From positions 10,222,992 through 10,286,991 of the forward strand of contig JAKOON010000011.1 of assembly GCA_022577435.1 (NCBI GenBank): DNA of 64,000 nt, written 5' to 3'. The position numbers and the translations under genes are program-made. The notes below the pieces were generated by a model. That model did no database searches. It saw nothing but the letters and a program-made list of their open reading frames with translations, and was not told the DNA's origin. Origin of the DNA: Embiotoca jacksoni (Eukaryota > Chordata > Actinopteri > Embiotocidae). Positions 44,831 through 57,113 of the stretch are shown here, piece by piece; the first letter of the stretch is position 1, and every line of letters starts with the position of its first letter.

Positions 44831-47329
44831 GAAATAAGAGAAGCTATCAATCCTCCTCTTCTTCATCCGTCCACCTCTCCTTCTCTTCTGCTCTACACCC
44901 CCGCCATCTCCTCCTCTCCTTGCACTGAGGAGGCTCTGTTACCATGGATACACACGAGGCAGAAGCCTGATTGGCAGGGTTTGTTGTGATGCAGGGGGCC
45001 GGCCGTGCAGCCCACCAGATTGATTGCCTTTTCAGGGAGCGTTCGTTGTGTAACGCCGAGACAGAATCAGCTCTGCGAGCACAGATGTTCAGGAATTTTT
45101 GTTATTTTTTTTTTATAAAACTAGGAATTACAACGGCGTTTGAATGCAGCATGTGTTTCACTGAAAATCCCAGAGGAGGAATGTATGGAGGACCAAGAGT
45201 GTCAATTTTATCTAAACTGACAATAAATCTGAAATTATTCTATAGATGAATTCAGTAATCTAAAAGTAAATCAGTAAGTATTTCATTAACTATTATTTTA
45301 CCAGACAATAAAGACAGAAAATGTACAAAGATTTTACAAATGATTTATGAGAATACATTTTTAAATATGAATTAACTCCATTTCGTCTATTTTTTTAGAG
45401 CATCAGATTCTCTTTTGAAAAACTGGAACCAGAAAAATTTGATGTTTACATAGCTGACGATTTATTTGCTGCAATAAATAAGTATAAAATTCAAAAAGAC
45501 GTATTCAACAGGATCTTTTCTCGATTTCTCGAATCGAAATTAAAAAGTCAAAAATCAATTGCCAAAGAAAACTGAATAGATTAATTTCAGTTACATAAAA
45601 CACAAAAACAACAAATTTGGACATCTGAGAAGCAGGAAGCAGAAATATTTGACATTGTTGCCTCAAAAAATTATTTTTATGGTTGATTTTCTGAAAAGGT
45701 GCCAATTAATTTTGATTAATGGTTTGATTTGCAGCAAAGGCAAGAACACCAAATATATTTAATCTACAAAGACAAAAATCTGTGGAAAACAGCATTCCTC
45801 GCATTTAAATTGTCGATTCCAGAAAATGTCTGACATCACAAAATGACAAACAATCGATCATTTATCTAAATATGTAGTAATTAATTTGCTTCCAGACTGA
45901 CCCGTTTGATCAATTTATCGCTGCAGCGTCTTTCAGCCAACAGTGCAACAGCCCAAGATGCAGAGTTTAGAATTAAAAAACAACAAATCCTCACATTGTA
46001 GAAGCACAAATTCAGCATTATTGTGCTGAAAGGCAACTGAACCAATTAAATGATTAATCAATTAACCTCGACGCCTTCACTGATCATTCCGGAAGGCAGC
46101 AGCGGATACGTGCTGCTGGAGAGGGACGCGGCGCTTGCATGGGTTTTTGCCTGCGCTCCCGGAGGCGGGTCAGCTGCTCTGATGATTATGCGTGTGTTTG
46201 CAGCGTGTCGTGACCGAGCTGCCTCGCCTGCTGCGTGTGTTTCATCTGCAGAATCTGAATGAGCTGGACAGGTACTTCCTCCTGAATGAGTGAAAGCACA
46301 CACTTTCACACAGGCTGCTACGCCACACTGTAACCTTGACGACATTCAGACCAGGTGGAAATATCTCTTTTATCCTGTAATAGACAGGATATTTTTTTTT
46401 ATTATTATTATTCAGATGGTTTAAAAGCAGATCTCTTTTGATCCTCAGATCATGAATGTCAGGCTTGTGTCACTTGCAGCAGTGTAACGATAATACGAGA
46501 AACACAAACTGTTTTCTGTTGGAGGTGTATAATTCTGCATTTTCAGCATTTTGTGAGTTTTGTTTGTAAAAAATCTTGATTTGTAAAGTAAGTAAAGCTG
46601 GCAGACGGATGTAGTGGAGTAAAAAAAAAAAAAGAGCAATATTTATATCTGAAATAAAGAAGAGTGGAAGAAAAAAGTGGCATGAAGAGAAAATACTCAA
46701 TTAAGTGCCTACAATTTGTTTGTTGTTCTACTGTTTGTCCTTCAACTGTTTTTTTTTAATTTTTTTATTTCTACTTGTGTTTTTTCACACAGTTTAAACA
46801 AACTAAACATGTTGATATGTGAGTTTTAAAGGTGGATTTTCTTACATTTGAACAGAACCAGGATGTTTTATGTCTTTACGCTAAACTGAACAGCTCATCT
46901 AACTATTTTGGCAAGAACTGAAAACTTTTCTCATGATTTCATTTAAAAATGACAGATTTTTAGGCCTTGGTGATTTAAAAAAACCAAAAAGCATACGTAA
47001 AGTCTGCGTTGAGCCACTGTGGCTCGATGCTCTGGATTAGTCTCGACTTCTTGTGGTATTTACGTCTTTAGGAACTATTTTGAGTAAAATAAATCATGGT
47101 TTTCTGCTTCGGCGTTTCTAAAAAAAAAAAAAAAAAAAAAAATCCCCATATGCATGTTTCTGACATTCAGACGCTCCGTGACTCGAATGCTGAGCTGCGT
47201 GCCGGAGCTCCTCTCTCTGACGGCGGCCTGATGCGAGTTGAGTGAGTGCTGCGAGTGCCAGATAAACTGCATGACTCACATGTGTCTGCTTTATAAACGT
47301 CTCTTTAATTACATCTAGCAGACGCGTCT

Positions 47330-48010
47330 CCGCGGGTTTCAGGATAAAATTATCCCACCTGCAGCCAGACGTGCTCGGGGGGGGGGGGGAGAGGGGGGGA
47401 GGGGAGACGGGACGGTGGTGAAGCTGCTGATGGAGAGGCGGATGAGGAGGTTTTTTTTTTGTTTTTCCCGCAGCCCGACATGCGGATTGAATTTGCAGCC
47501 GCAGCAGCGAGTAGCAGCTGAGAATGAGAATGAGCCGCGAGCTTCGTGCAGCAGCAGCAGCAGCAGCTTCATCGCTCTCCGGTTTTATCTGCGAGCTGCA
47601 GCGACCCGCATCCTCACAGTGAAACGACTTGTTGATGGGTAGCTGCTCTGCCTCTTTATCTGAGCATCAGCAGAGGCGCACGCTAACAGAATCAACCTGC
47701 TGCTCTGCGGTGTCGCCGCACGCCGCTCCACAACCTCAAGCATCTGCTGCCGATCGCGGCGGCTGTTAACGTGTGATCTCGTCAAGCACGTCTTTCCTCA
47801 CCAGACGCTCCTGGTGTTCGTCCCCGACATGTCAAACACGGGCCGCAGGTCACCGCCGGCTCCTGTCACGCTACCGACGGCATTCACTGCGGCGCGCGTT
47901 TGATTCAAATCGCAGCGGATTTCGGCATTTCAATTTCACTTCAGCCGAGTTTCGTTTTCATCGCTGCGTCAGATAAAATGGTTCAAAATCACCTCGGCCA
48001 CGGGGAAGAG
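47330..48010. promoter_or_regulatory. CpG-rich stretch, candidate CpG island
   Basis: Markedly richer in CpG than its surroundings (many cgc, gcg and gccg words), with CAG repeats (47551-47570) and a G run (47378-47395). No exon could be assigned on either strand. It may be an intronic promoter or enhancer of pitpnm2. Confidence 0.35.
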
Positions 48011-48479
48011 TACGTCTGCTGTGCGAGTGCTGCGCTTAAAAGAAACTTCACCACCTTCTGTGAGGATGTTGTTGGTAAATGCGTCAACTGAAGCAATAAA
48101 TTCCCCCAATAAATTCGGTGTCTCTCGGGAGAAGCAACAAAATCGGTCGCTCTTCCGACTAATTGAGTCGACTCGTCACAAACAGGCACTCTTGAAGCTG
48201 CACTGAGACAAAAACTGGTTTTCTTTGCGACTGGTGGTGACGCCCTCCAAACGTCAACCGAATCACTTTGCAGCAGCGGATTTCAGCGTGGCCAGTTTTT
48301 GTTGGATGCCGTCACCGATGCCGACCAGCAGAGTTACTAAGCATGAGGGTTTTCTCGTCACTGCTCACAGTGTGCAGGAGAGCTTCTTCAGGATAACGAG
48401 GATAAACTGAAACCAGCAGAGCAGACGAACGTTGAACAAGCAGTTTTCACAAGACTTTGTGTTGTTTGTGTTTAGCTGC

Positions 48480-48830
48480 TAACGTTACAGTACGCGAGGG
48501 TCGATCAATAACTGACGTCACCGTCCAAGACCGAAGGAGGCGCGTCAGGCCAGGAGACACCAGGTGGGTTTTCTTTGACGTTGGCGGTGGTTGTGTCCCC
48601 GTGAATTCGTCCCCCCAGGGTCAGACTGTCAACACCGAGTTCTACCGGCACCTTCTGAGGCGTCTGAGGGAACAACATTCGCTGCACAACACCTGAACTG
48701 TGGCGCCATGGCAACCGGCTTCTCCAACATGACAACTAGAAAATTGGCACATTTCCATGATACAATCGTAGCTCCGCCCACCTTCTCACTGGATTTTTCT
48801 TTCTGTTCCCCAAATGAAGTCGATGTGACG
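48480..48830 (+). mobile_element. Mariner-like transposase fragment (copy C)
   Basis: Encodes a readable relic containing VFFDVGGGCVPVNSSPQGQ then TVNTEFYRHLLRRLREQHSL, the conserved mariner block with FVPPGQTVN-type sequence, now truncated by TGA. The downstream DNA matches copies A and B (ctgtggcgccatggcaac). The arms are missing or unrecognisable. Confidence 0.75.
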
Positions 48831-49305
48831 CCATTTTGCCTGAGCACATTTCCCATCAACACAGAGGGCAAAAACTAAAATCTTTCCTTCAACTAGAATT
48901 TTGGAGGATTATATTTCATACAAATGTTTTACCAGCGGAGGAAAAAGTAAGGCTTTGCTTTATCTTTACTAGTATCTACAGTGCAGAGAAAAAAACTGAA
49001 GACATCAAAACTATTAGAAAATGAGAAAATAAAGTGTAAAAAAAGCTATATATGTTTTTAATATTTGAGATTGCCAGAAGTACCCACTGTTTTGCTTGGA
49101 TGAGCTCTTTGCACATCGTTGTCAGTACTTTAACACAGATAATCCTTCGTCGTTCGAGAACCACTGAACAAAACTGTATATAAAATGGTTAAAAGCAGCT
49201 TCACCCGCTTCAGTTTCACCCTTTAAACACGGCTGACTTCTGTCTTTAAAAACAGGGTGTGAACGGTTCTTCATCGCTGCTCAGCAGATGAAAAACTGGC
49301 ACGCA

Positions 49306-49325
49306 GACACACACACACACACAGA

Positions 49326-49373
<48 letters not shown>
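49306..49373. repeat. (CA)n microsatellite
   Basis: About 33 CA units with two interruptions, 17 bp from the donor of the proposed 42-bp exon. Confidence 0.96.
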
Positions 49374-49374
<1 letters not shown>

Positions 49375-49389
49375 GATGTTGTCACTGAC

Positions 49390-49431
49390 CTGCAGTTCAT
49401 CTCCAGCGATGCTCTCCACCCTCCTTCCTTT
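49390..49431 (-). other. pitpnm2: Proposed 42-bp noncoding exon of pitpnm2
   Basis: On minus: acceptor tctcatttacag, 42 bases (aaaggaaggagggtggag ... gaactgcag), donor gtcagt. The small exon has plausible borders and the right strand. Spliced between the 57.1-kb and 38.4-kb exons it carries the middle of a 20-residue uORF. It could also be a chance pair of splice-like sites. Confidence 0.4.
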
Positions 49432-50812
49432 CTGTAAATGAGAAGCAGATGAGACTCAATGAGCAGCCGGCGTCCCACTAATGTCTTTTTAAAACGAGGC
49501 GGCGGCGTGAATTCAGAGCTGAAGAATTAACAGGCAGCTCAGTGAAACACTCTGAGTCCAAAAAAAAAAAAAAAAAAACAGATTATGGAACAGACAGAGG
49601 TCATGTTTCGAAACAATTTCCTTCCTCAATTCAGTTCCACATCAGCAGAAACAGTCTGTAATATTAATAGAGAAGAGGGCAAAGAGGCAGAAGACATTTG
49701 GAGTGCTAAACATAATGTAAACATTAATTTCTGGATTTTCTTTTTCTTTTTTTTTTTTTCTTTTTTTTCTGAGCCAAGGTGGTCGTCAAAACATCACCAC
49801 ATGAAAAGAGGCGTGGGCAGCAAATGAGAGTGAAGGCAGCCCTGACGTGATGGCTGGGTGATGAGAGAGGACGGGCTATTTTTAGCTCAGGGCGGCGGTG
49901 GGTGAGGGGAGGGGAGGAGAGGAGAGGTGGGGGTGAGGAGGGTGCAGGGAGCAGAGCGATGGTGGAGTTCGTGGTGACGCTCCTGGTGAATGACGGCGAT
50001 GCATCAGTGTCTGGGGGAGGGTGGTGAGAGGGGGAGGGGTGGGGTGTGTGTGTGTGTAGGGGGGGGGGGGTGGCTAATCAGCCCTGCCACCGCTCAACTG
50101 GGCCTCCGGTTACTTCGTGCATCTCTGTCTGTGATGTTCTTCAAAAAAAAATGCAGAGATGCAGTTGCAAAAACTAAAGTTGAGAGAAAAAACTGTTTGT
50201 TTTAAAACCGTAATTTCATGCCTTTTTAAGCTGATTAATGGAGGATGAGCAAGCAGGATTTAGGAGGATCTACAGGCAGAAAAGGAAAGTAATATTCATA
50301 ATTATGTTTTCATTAGTGTGAAATCACCTGCAGCTAGGAGCTGTCGTGTTTCTACAGGAGCCCAGGAGGAACAAACCAAACACCGGCTCCAGACAAGGAC
50401 TTAATACAAATGGGGTGTCGGGTTGGTTGCAATCTACTTTCTCACCACTAGATGCCACTAATGCTGCCTTCAAATGGAACCCGTGATTACGGCACAGGAA
50501 GTCGTGTGCTCGATAGGTTCGGCGTTCATGTGGCTAAGTTGTAAGAAAACCGGTGCTGGGCAACAGCAACACAGACGGTGTCTCACAATTTAGCAAGCTA
50601 GCAGGCGAATAATGTAATGAACAAAAGATAAACACTTTCCTCAGACATTTTATTATGTTACAAAAAAATAACATATACGTAAATGTTACGTTCCGATAAA
50701 AAATAAAAAATATAGATATAGATATTATGCAACGAAAACAGAACCCTCCATACCCTCCACCATTTCTGTAAATCACCAAACCAAAATTCTATGTTGTGAT
50801 GTCGTGAATACA

Positions 50813-50827
50813 CCACAAGAGGGCGAC
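50813..50827 (+). promoter_or_regulatory. CTCF-like motif
   Basis: ccacaagagggcgac fits the CTCF core with one or two departures from the best consensus. It lies in the proposed 5' UTR intron of pitpnm2. Confidence 0.35.
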
Positions 50828-51652
50828 GTTCGTACAGATTCTTTTTGTGAACACAGTGAACACAACTACATATGAAGCCAACATTTATCTGACGCACTGC
50901 TCCAAATACGATTGAAATTTCACTCCCAAAAGGATGCTGGGAAGTTGTGTTCAGAAAGGCCTTGTGGAAATTCTTTCAAAATTGGCACGAACATTCACTT
51001 GACCGAAAGGATGAGCTGGTTATAGGTTGGTAGGCAAAGGTCAAAGGTCGCTGTGACCACACGCGACACATTTGTGGCTGTAATTTAAGAATTAAGCCGC
51101 TAATTATGACAAAACGTCACAGAAATATCAAATATAATAAATTGATGAAGTGATGACGTCATAATTTTCCGTAAAAATACTTTTCTATCCATTATTCAGT
51201 ATCGCAACAACGGTGGAAATTCGCCATTTCTTTGTTCTTGTAAAATTGTTCTCCTGTTTTTCTACTAGCAATATAACAAAACCAAAAAAAATAAGGATAA
51301 AAACCTTAAAGGAGTAAAGCAAGCAGAGTGCAAAAACGTACAATGGGCAAATTAATACAAAACAATAAGCACAGGCGGGTAAATCAAGACGACGTAAAAC
51401 AGCATCATTTTCCAGATGTAACATTGAACAGCGACTAACAGTAAAGTCTCCGACCGGAGAACCGCAGAGGGAAAGAAAAACAAATACAGCCAAACATGAC
51501 AAAAAGCACCAACAGCATCAGAGACAATCAGTAGAAATACTGGAGGAGGATGAGCAATGGAGGGGGGGAGGAAGAGGGGTGAAGGCTGCTGTTAATGAGA
51601 TGTAGACCAGGAAACAGAAGGACAGCAGAGGAAGACTCTGCTGTTAATTAAG

Positions 51653-51692
51653 CGGTGTGTGTGTGTGTGTGTGTGTGGAGGGGGGGGGGGGG
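51653..51692. repeat. GT repeat followed by G run
   Basis: About 11 GT units then a 12-base G run. A similar GT plus G-run combination occurs at 50043-50072. Both are simple sequence. Confidence 0.85.
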
Positions 51693-51984
51693 GTAGCAGT
51701 CCTCGGCCAAGCAGCATTAGCGTTTGGCCCGGCACCAAGGCGGGCTAATGTACAGCCGGGCTCAGCCAGCGTGGCGTGGGTGACACGCAGCAGCAGCAGC
51801 ACCGTGTCGGTTCAGCCACTTTTCATTCGTCACAGAGATTAGCATCTATTAAGACCCCGGGTTCATCCTCTGATTACTTGCACCCATCACGTCGGACGGA
51901 AAAAATGTGTCATGCATAAAATCTGCCCTGCGTAAGCGTATTCAGTCATTTCATCGGTTATTAGTGTCGTTATGTTTGCAGGGT

Positions 51985-52540
51985 GACCACGAAAACAGAC
52001 ATTCGTGGTCTCCAGAAGATGAATCCTGTTGATTTTGAGAATCCCGTTTTTTTTCTCTATAGTTCCACCAGCATGTTGATATCTTTTGGTTTTAAGTTAA
52101 ATGTCTTGACAACTGTTGCCGCTCTATTTTGCCATTAAAATTGGTTTCAACATTCATGGTTTCCAGAGGATGAATCCTAATCCCTTTTGGCAATCCACTA
52201 GGTTTTTTTTCAAGCGCCATTAGATTGATATTTGCAATTTGGGTGTATCATCTCAAAAACTGATGGATGAAGTTTGGTTCAGACATTCATGTTACCCAGA
52301 GGATTGTATTGCCATTAAAATTGGTTTCAACATTCATGGTTTCCAGAGGATGAATCCTAATCCCTTTTGGCGATCCCCTTGTTTTTCATCAAACACCACC
52401 ATAAGGTTGATATTTCCAATTTGAGGTTGAAATTTGCATTTTGAGTGAATTATCTCAACAACTATTGGGTGGATTGACATGAAATGTGGTTGAGACGTTC
52501 ATGTCACCCAGAGGATGAATCCTAAAGAATGAACCTAAGT
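51985..52540 (+). repeat. AGAGGATGAATCC-type dispersed repeat with internal tandem duplication
   Basis: Successive units contain caacattcatggtttccaga and ggatgaatcctaatcccttt. A stretch of about 70 bp at 52130-52200 is repeated almost identically at 52308-52378, a period of about 178 bp. It belongs to the same family as 35.3-35.9 and 59.69-59.79 kb. Confidence 0.75.
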
Positions 52541-53639
52541 CCTGTAACTATTTTTATCATCATCTTCGGTGTTTTCAACAATCTCAGATTTCAAATATTA
52601 TAAAATATGACGCTGCAGAAAACAAAGTCAAACAAACAATCCAGTGATTAAATATTTTTAAAAACACAAATTCAGATCAATATCATAAAAGATTTTGTAA
52701 TATATTTCAAAGGCTCAGCAACCTGTGATCCTCATTTAGATCAAAGAAATTGGTGTTTTCATGGTGCACGACGGCCGGAGCTTTGAACTCGTCGGCAACC
52801 AGTCGAACCTTTGAGGAAACCGATGCAGAGATTACTTTTAACTAACAGAGAGGGGCTGTAAGTATCGAGTAAGCAGGCTGCTCTGCTTTGTCCGTACCAC
52901 CGAATTTGTGTGCAGGCTGAATATTTGATGAGAACACAACGCCTCGTTGGATCTGAACAAAGCACGGGGACTTTTAATTAGACTGAGTGCTCAAACCGAG
53001 CACCCCAAACCTGGCCGAATGTGACGGGCCGCCATCCTCGGTCACACATGACCCCCACCCCCTCTTCCCAGAGCAACTGAGGGCAGCATGTAGGTATGGT
53101 TCTATATTTAAAGTGAACCACCTGGCAATGTGAGACCATATGCAGCTCCTTCTGATTGCATCAGTGTGGAAGAACCGTTCGAAGCCTTTAGTGGAGTAGA
53201 AATAGTGACACAACACAACAGAAACACGAGTAAAAACCCTCCATTCAAAATAAGTCTTGACGTGTTCTCGACAAAATGTACTTTAAAGCTTAAAAAAGAA
53301 AAGTACTGCTGTGTTTTTTGATGCTGGATGTAGTTGCACCTTTCATTTGTTTCATCTAGGTAATAAATTGGCAACTGGGTGTATATTATTATATTTATAT
53401 AAATGTCATTTATTTACTTTTATAACTCATGTTGTTTGTTAATGGACTTTTTAATCATGTGAAGAATCACACACACACACACAAAGTTATTATTTTAAAC
53501 TATATGTTTGTTAATGTTTGCATTGTGCCCACAAATAAATACACAAACAAATAAATCCGAGCTTTGCCAACCGAAGCACACACACATTATGACTTTAAAA
53601 CAACCAGACAACATCCCTCAATAATTCCTAAATCCAACA

Positions 53640-53950
53640 CAAAATGTTTTAAAAACAATTAGAGAGACTGGAACGACTACAAAGAGGCAAAGAACCAGAA
53701 TGTGACTCATAAGGACCCAAAAAATTAAGCAAAATAAACACGTGCAAAATAAATGCGAAGAGATGTAGAACAGACACAAAGAGACACAAAATGATGACGA
53801 AGAAATGCAAAAGAACCACAAATTACCACAAAGACACAGAACAACCACAAAACAACACAAAATGACCACAAAGAGACTGAAAGCAACCAACAAGACTCTC
53901 TAAAGAACTGTGAAAAGACGTAAAATGACGAGAAAAGACACGCAGTCAGA
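53640..53950. repeat. ACCACAAAGAGACACAAAA-type array
   Basis: Loosely tandem units such as acaaagagacacaaaatgac and accacaaaacaacacaaaatg. Same family as 39.15-40.68 and 56.69-56.77 kb. Confidence 0.7.
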
Positions 53951-54117
53951 CCACAGATATGAAATGATATACTGTGCAGGAGGGATATAATCTGTCCGTG
54001 TTTGCATTGATTAATTGTATGTCCATCTGTACGCTTGTTAAATCATTGACCAGGTTATTATCAGTGCTCCCACCGGTTGATGTGTGGATGAATGTGAAGC
54101 GAGGAGGAGAACGCGGT

Positions 54118-54157
54118 AGACAGACAGACAGACAGACAGACAGGCAGGCAGACAGAC
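54118..54157. repeat. (GACA)n microsatellite
   Basis: About ten GACA/GGCA tetramers. Confidence 0.95.
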
Positions 54158-54524
54158 TCAGGTCTATTTGCGGCGTTTCGCCCCGACAGACTCGAGGCGA
54201 CGGGAGGCAGATGGACGAGGTTGAACACGAGCGTCGTTCATTCACATCCAGCGTCACACGCGCTCACACACTCCTGACGGCAAAGCCCTGATCAGTGGGC
54301 TGGAATCCCTCTGTTTACGCTGCTAAAAATAGATTTCACACACTGGAATGACGTGGCATCTCCTGACAAGACCAACCCCCCCCTCCCTTCCTCCTCCTCC
54401 TCCTCCTTCTCCTAATCCGGGCTGTAGAGCCAAGCGAGTCATGCTGTCATTGGTATGCAACGCTCGCCGCGGCTGCGTGCCACCTCGCCTCAAATCTTTG
54501 GAGAGAAATCTGGTAAAAAAAAAA

Positions 54525-54760
54525 AAAAAGAGGAGAGGAGAGGAGAGGAGAGGAGAGGAGAGGAGAGGAGAGGAGAGGAGAGGAGAGGAGAGGGAGGGTG
54601 GCTGGATGGATGGATGGATGGATGGATGGATGGATGGATGGATGGATGGATGGACAAGAAAAGGGGGTGGGGGGGTGGGGGTGAAGGAGGGGGGGTAAGG
54701 AAGGGGTGGGGGTGAAGGAGGGGGGTGAGGAGAGGGTGGGGGGGTGAAGGAGGGGGTGGC
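54525..54760. repeat. Composite simple-sequence block: GGAGA, GGAT and GGGGT tracts
   Basis: Poly-A, then about twelve AGGAG pentamers (54531-54590), about twelve GGAT tetramers (54603-54653), then a G-rich stretch with several runs of 4-7 G (54661-54760). The plus strand is almost pure purine for over 200 bp. The long ORFs over it are artefacts. Confidence 0.95.
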
Positions 54761-55354
54761 GATCAATACTATGACTCATTCTTTCTGCGGCGGCTACTTC
54801 CTAACAGCATTCATTAAAGCAAACCTAATCATTTTGGCCCGATAATCAAATCCTGGGAGGCTCCATCTTCCCTCACTGCCCACCACACGCGCTCAAAATC
54901 ATGACATCTGAAATAGGAGGAAACGGGACCAGAAGATGATGCGGTGGAGCTGATGGTCGCGCTGATTGGAGACCTGCGCAGAGTCCTCGGATACAGCCGA
55001 CAGATTTTTTTTTTTTATCCACAACAGCAAAAAAACAAAAACAAAAAAACCAACGTTTCCAAGGTGCAATGAATCTTTAAATTAAGCTCTAACGTAAGAA
55101 CGTACATAAAAACAGCCAAACATCTTCATTCTGCTTATTTTGCCCAACCAACAGTAAAACACAACAACAAATATATTAATTATAGAGAATATAATTAAGG
55201 ATAATCAAGACTAACATCCTGCAGCTATACGAGCAGCTGATATTAAACGGATGTAAGGTTTATCATTTCAATGCTAATGGGCCGAATATGTAATTAATAA
55301 TAGGATTATATTCAGGAGAGAAGCTGATGCTTTTTTTAATTTTTTTAAAAAAAA

Positions 55355-55500
55355 TTTTTTAATGGGAGTCTATTGGAGCCTGAGTTTTCTTGGAGCCCGC
55401 CCCTAGTGGCCCTCAGTGGGATTGCACTTTAAATCACTTCTGCATTGGGTTCCCTCGCCAGACCGTGATGCTACGTCCATTTTTATATAGCCTACAGACA
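55355..55500 (+). repeat. Family A repeat fragment
   Basis: aatgggagtctattggagcc, then cccctagtggccctcagtgg and tccatttttatatagcctac. It is followed by the TTAGCATGCTAA-type words to about 55640. Confidence 0.7.
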
Positions 55501-55850
55501 AATGTTAACATGCTAGCAGGCTAAACAAAGCAGGTGTATGTGGTAAACATTATACCTGCTTGCCTTATTATCATATTAGCATTGCCATTGTGAGCTTGTT
55601 AGCATGCTGATTTTAGTGTTTAGCTTGAAGCAAATCTGCTAAGCATGACTCTCTTCTGGTATTTTATACAATATAGTGTACAGATATATTATCTGATGCT
55701 TTTTTTTTTAATTATTATTCTCTTGCACATTTTTGGATAAAATTTTAAACATTAAAAAAAAAAAATCTGTTTTGAACTTCTGCTTTTTCTGGGGTGTTTT
55801 AAATGTTTTCATTATGAATTAATGCGTCGACTACATTGTGACTAATCGAT

Positions 55851-55893
55851 TAAAACTGCCTCAACGTGAAGTCTTCACGTTGAGGCAGTTTTA
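55851..55893. repeat. Perfect 43-nt palindrome (21-bp arms, 1-nt centre)
   Basis: Left arm 55851-55871 (taaaactgcctcaacgtgaa plus g), centre T at 55872, right arm 55873-55893, its exact reverse complement. The match is perfect over 21 pairs. It sits in otherwise unremarkable AT-rich sequence in the proposed pitpnm2 5' UTR intron. Confidence 0.97.
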
Positions 55894-57113
55894 TCCGTCG
55901 AACACCCAAAGATATTTAATTCACCAAAACAATCAACAAGACTGCTGGCAGTCTACCGACACGCTGGCGGCTTTATGTATTACATTTTTCTGCTCTACAC
56001 AGAAACCATGTTGTTATATTGATTATTGAAAGCACTTGTGGCGACAGGCAGGCTGGTACAAAGCTCTCCAATGGTAAAGTGTGCTTCCTAGAAAGTTTTG
56101 GCTCCGTTGCAGCTTCTGTCTGAATAAATTATAGGGTCGGTTTAGGTCACACAAACAGCTCCTTTAAGTGTTTTCACCTTGCGTGTCTAAGAATAACTCT
56201 GGCTCTGTAGGCGTCGGGACTGTTGACGGTACAGAGACCTTTGTGGCAAGGACAAGTGGTGACTTACATAAGTAAATAGTCGAGTCAAGATTTATTTCGC
56301 CTACCGTGGTGTTTTACAAGTACATTTGACCTCGTGTCACCTTTGTGGCTCACAGGTAGAACCAGCGAATGAAAGGATGTTCCAGTGGGTGAAAAATCTA
56401 TTTTTAAAATATTTGGTTTGACGTCATTTTCTGAGCAGCTTCCCCCTGACTGCCTCTTTACTAGTTTCACATGCAAATTTTGCAAAAGAAATGTACACCA
56501 ATGGAGTACAAACAAATACTGTTGATTGTGCATTATTAGTTCATGTTAAGGACATGTTTTGGTCGAGGGAATTGACTTTTAAACCTAAAACATGGCGTAG
56601 TTTGTGACGACTAGGTACACAAAAACAGCACATTAGAAATCACGTTGAGACCCAGATGACTAAAAAAAAAAGGGACACAAACCACAAGAAAAAGAAAAAA
56701 AAGACCACAGAGAGACAAAACAACCACAAAAAGACACAAAATGACCACAAAGAGACATCATTTTGACAGTGTGGCTCTTGCTCTGGGGTGGGGGGTGAGG
56801 GGTGGGGGGGCTGTCTGTGCCCGGGGGCCCGTTGTTTCGTCATCCGTCCGTGACAGACACACAACATGACTGTGTTCGGATCAGAACCGGTTTCACAGAC
56901 TCTGCTGGTTGTGAACACGGTGACACACCGGACCGCTGCGGGTCCGTTCAACAACAACAAACACAACCAATAACGGGATCAATGACGCACTGCACCGCGT
57001 CAATTAGCCTAATTAATGAGGGAGAGGAGCCTTAATTAGGCGTGACAGCGCCTTATCAGGCCTGAGCAGATTCATCTTCATCAGCATCGTCATCATCAGC
57101 ATCAGAGACTCAC

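Noticed and set aside
46058..46345. A 95-codon minus-strand ORF in a GC-richer patch
   Set aside because: No similarity to a known family and no matching splice sites or neighbouring exons.
54323..54779. ORFs of 86-147 codons on both strands
   Set aside because: They translate GGAGA, GGAT and G-rich simple repeats (Pro/Ser/His/Ile or Gly/Trp/Met runs).
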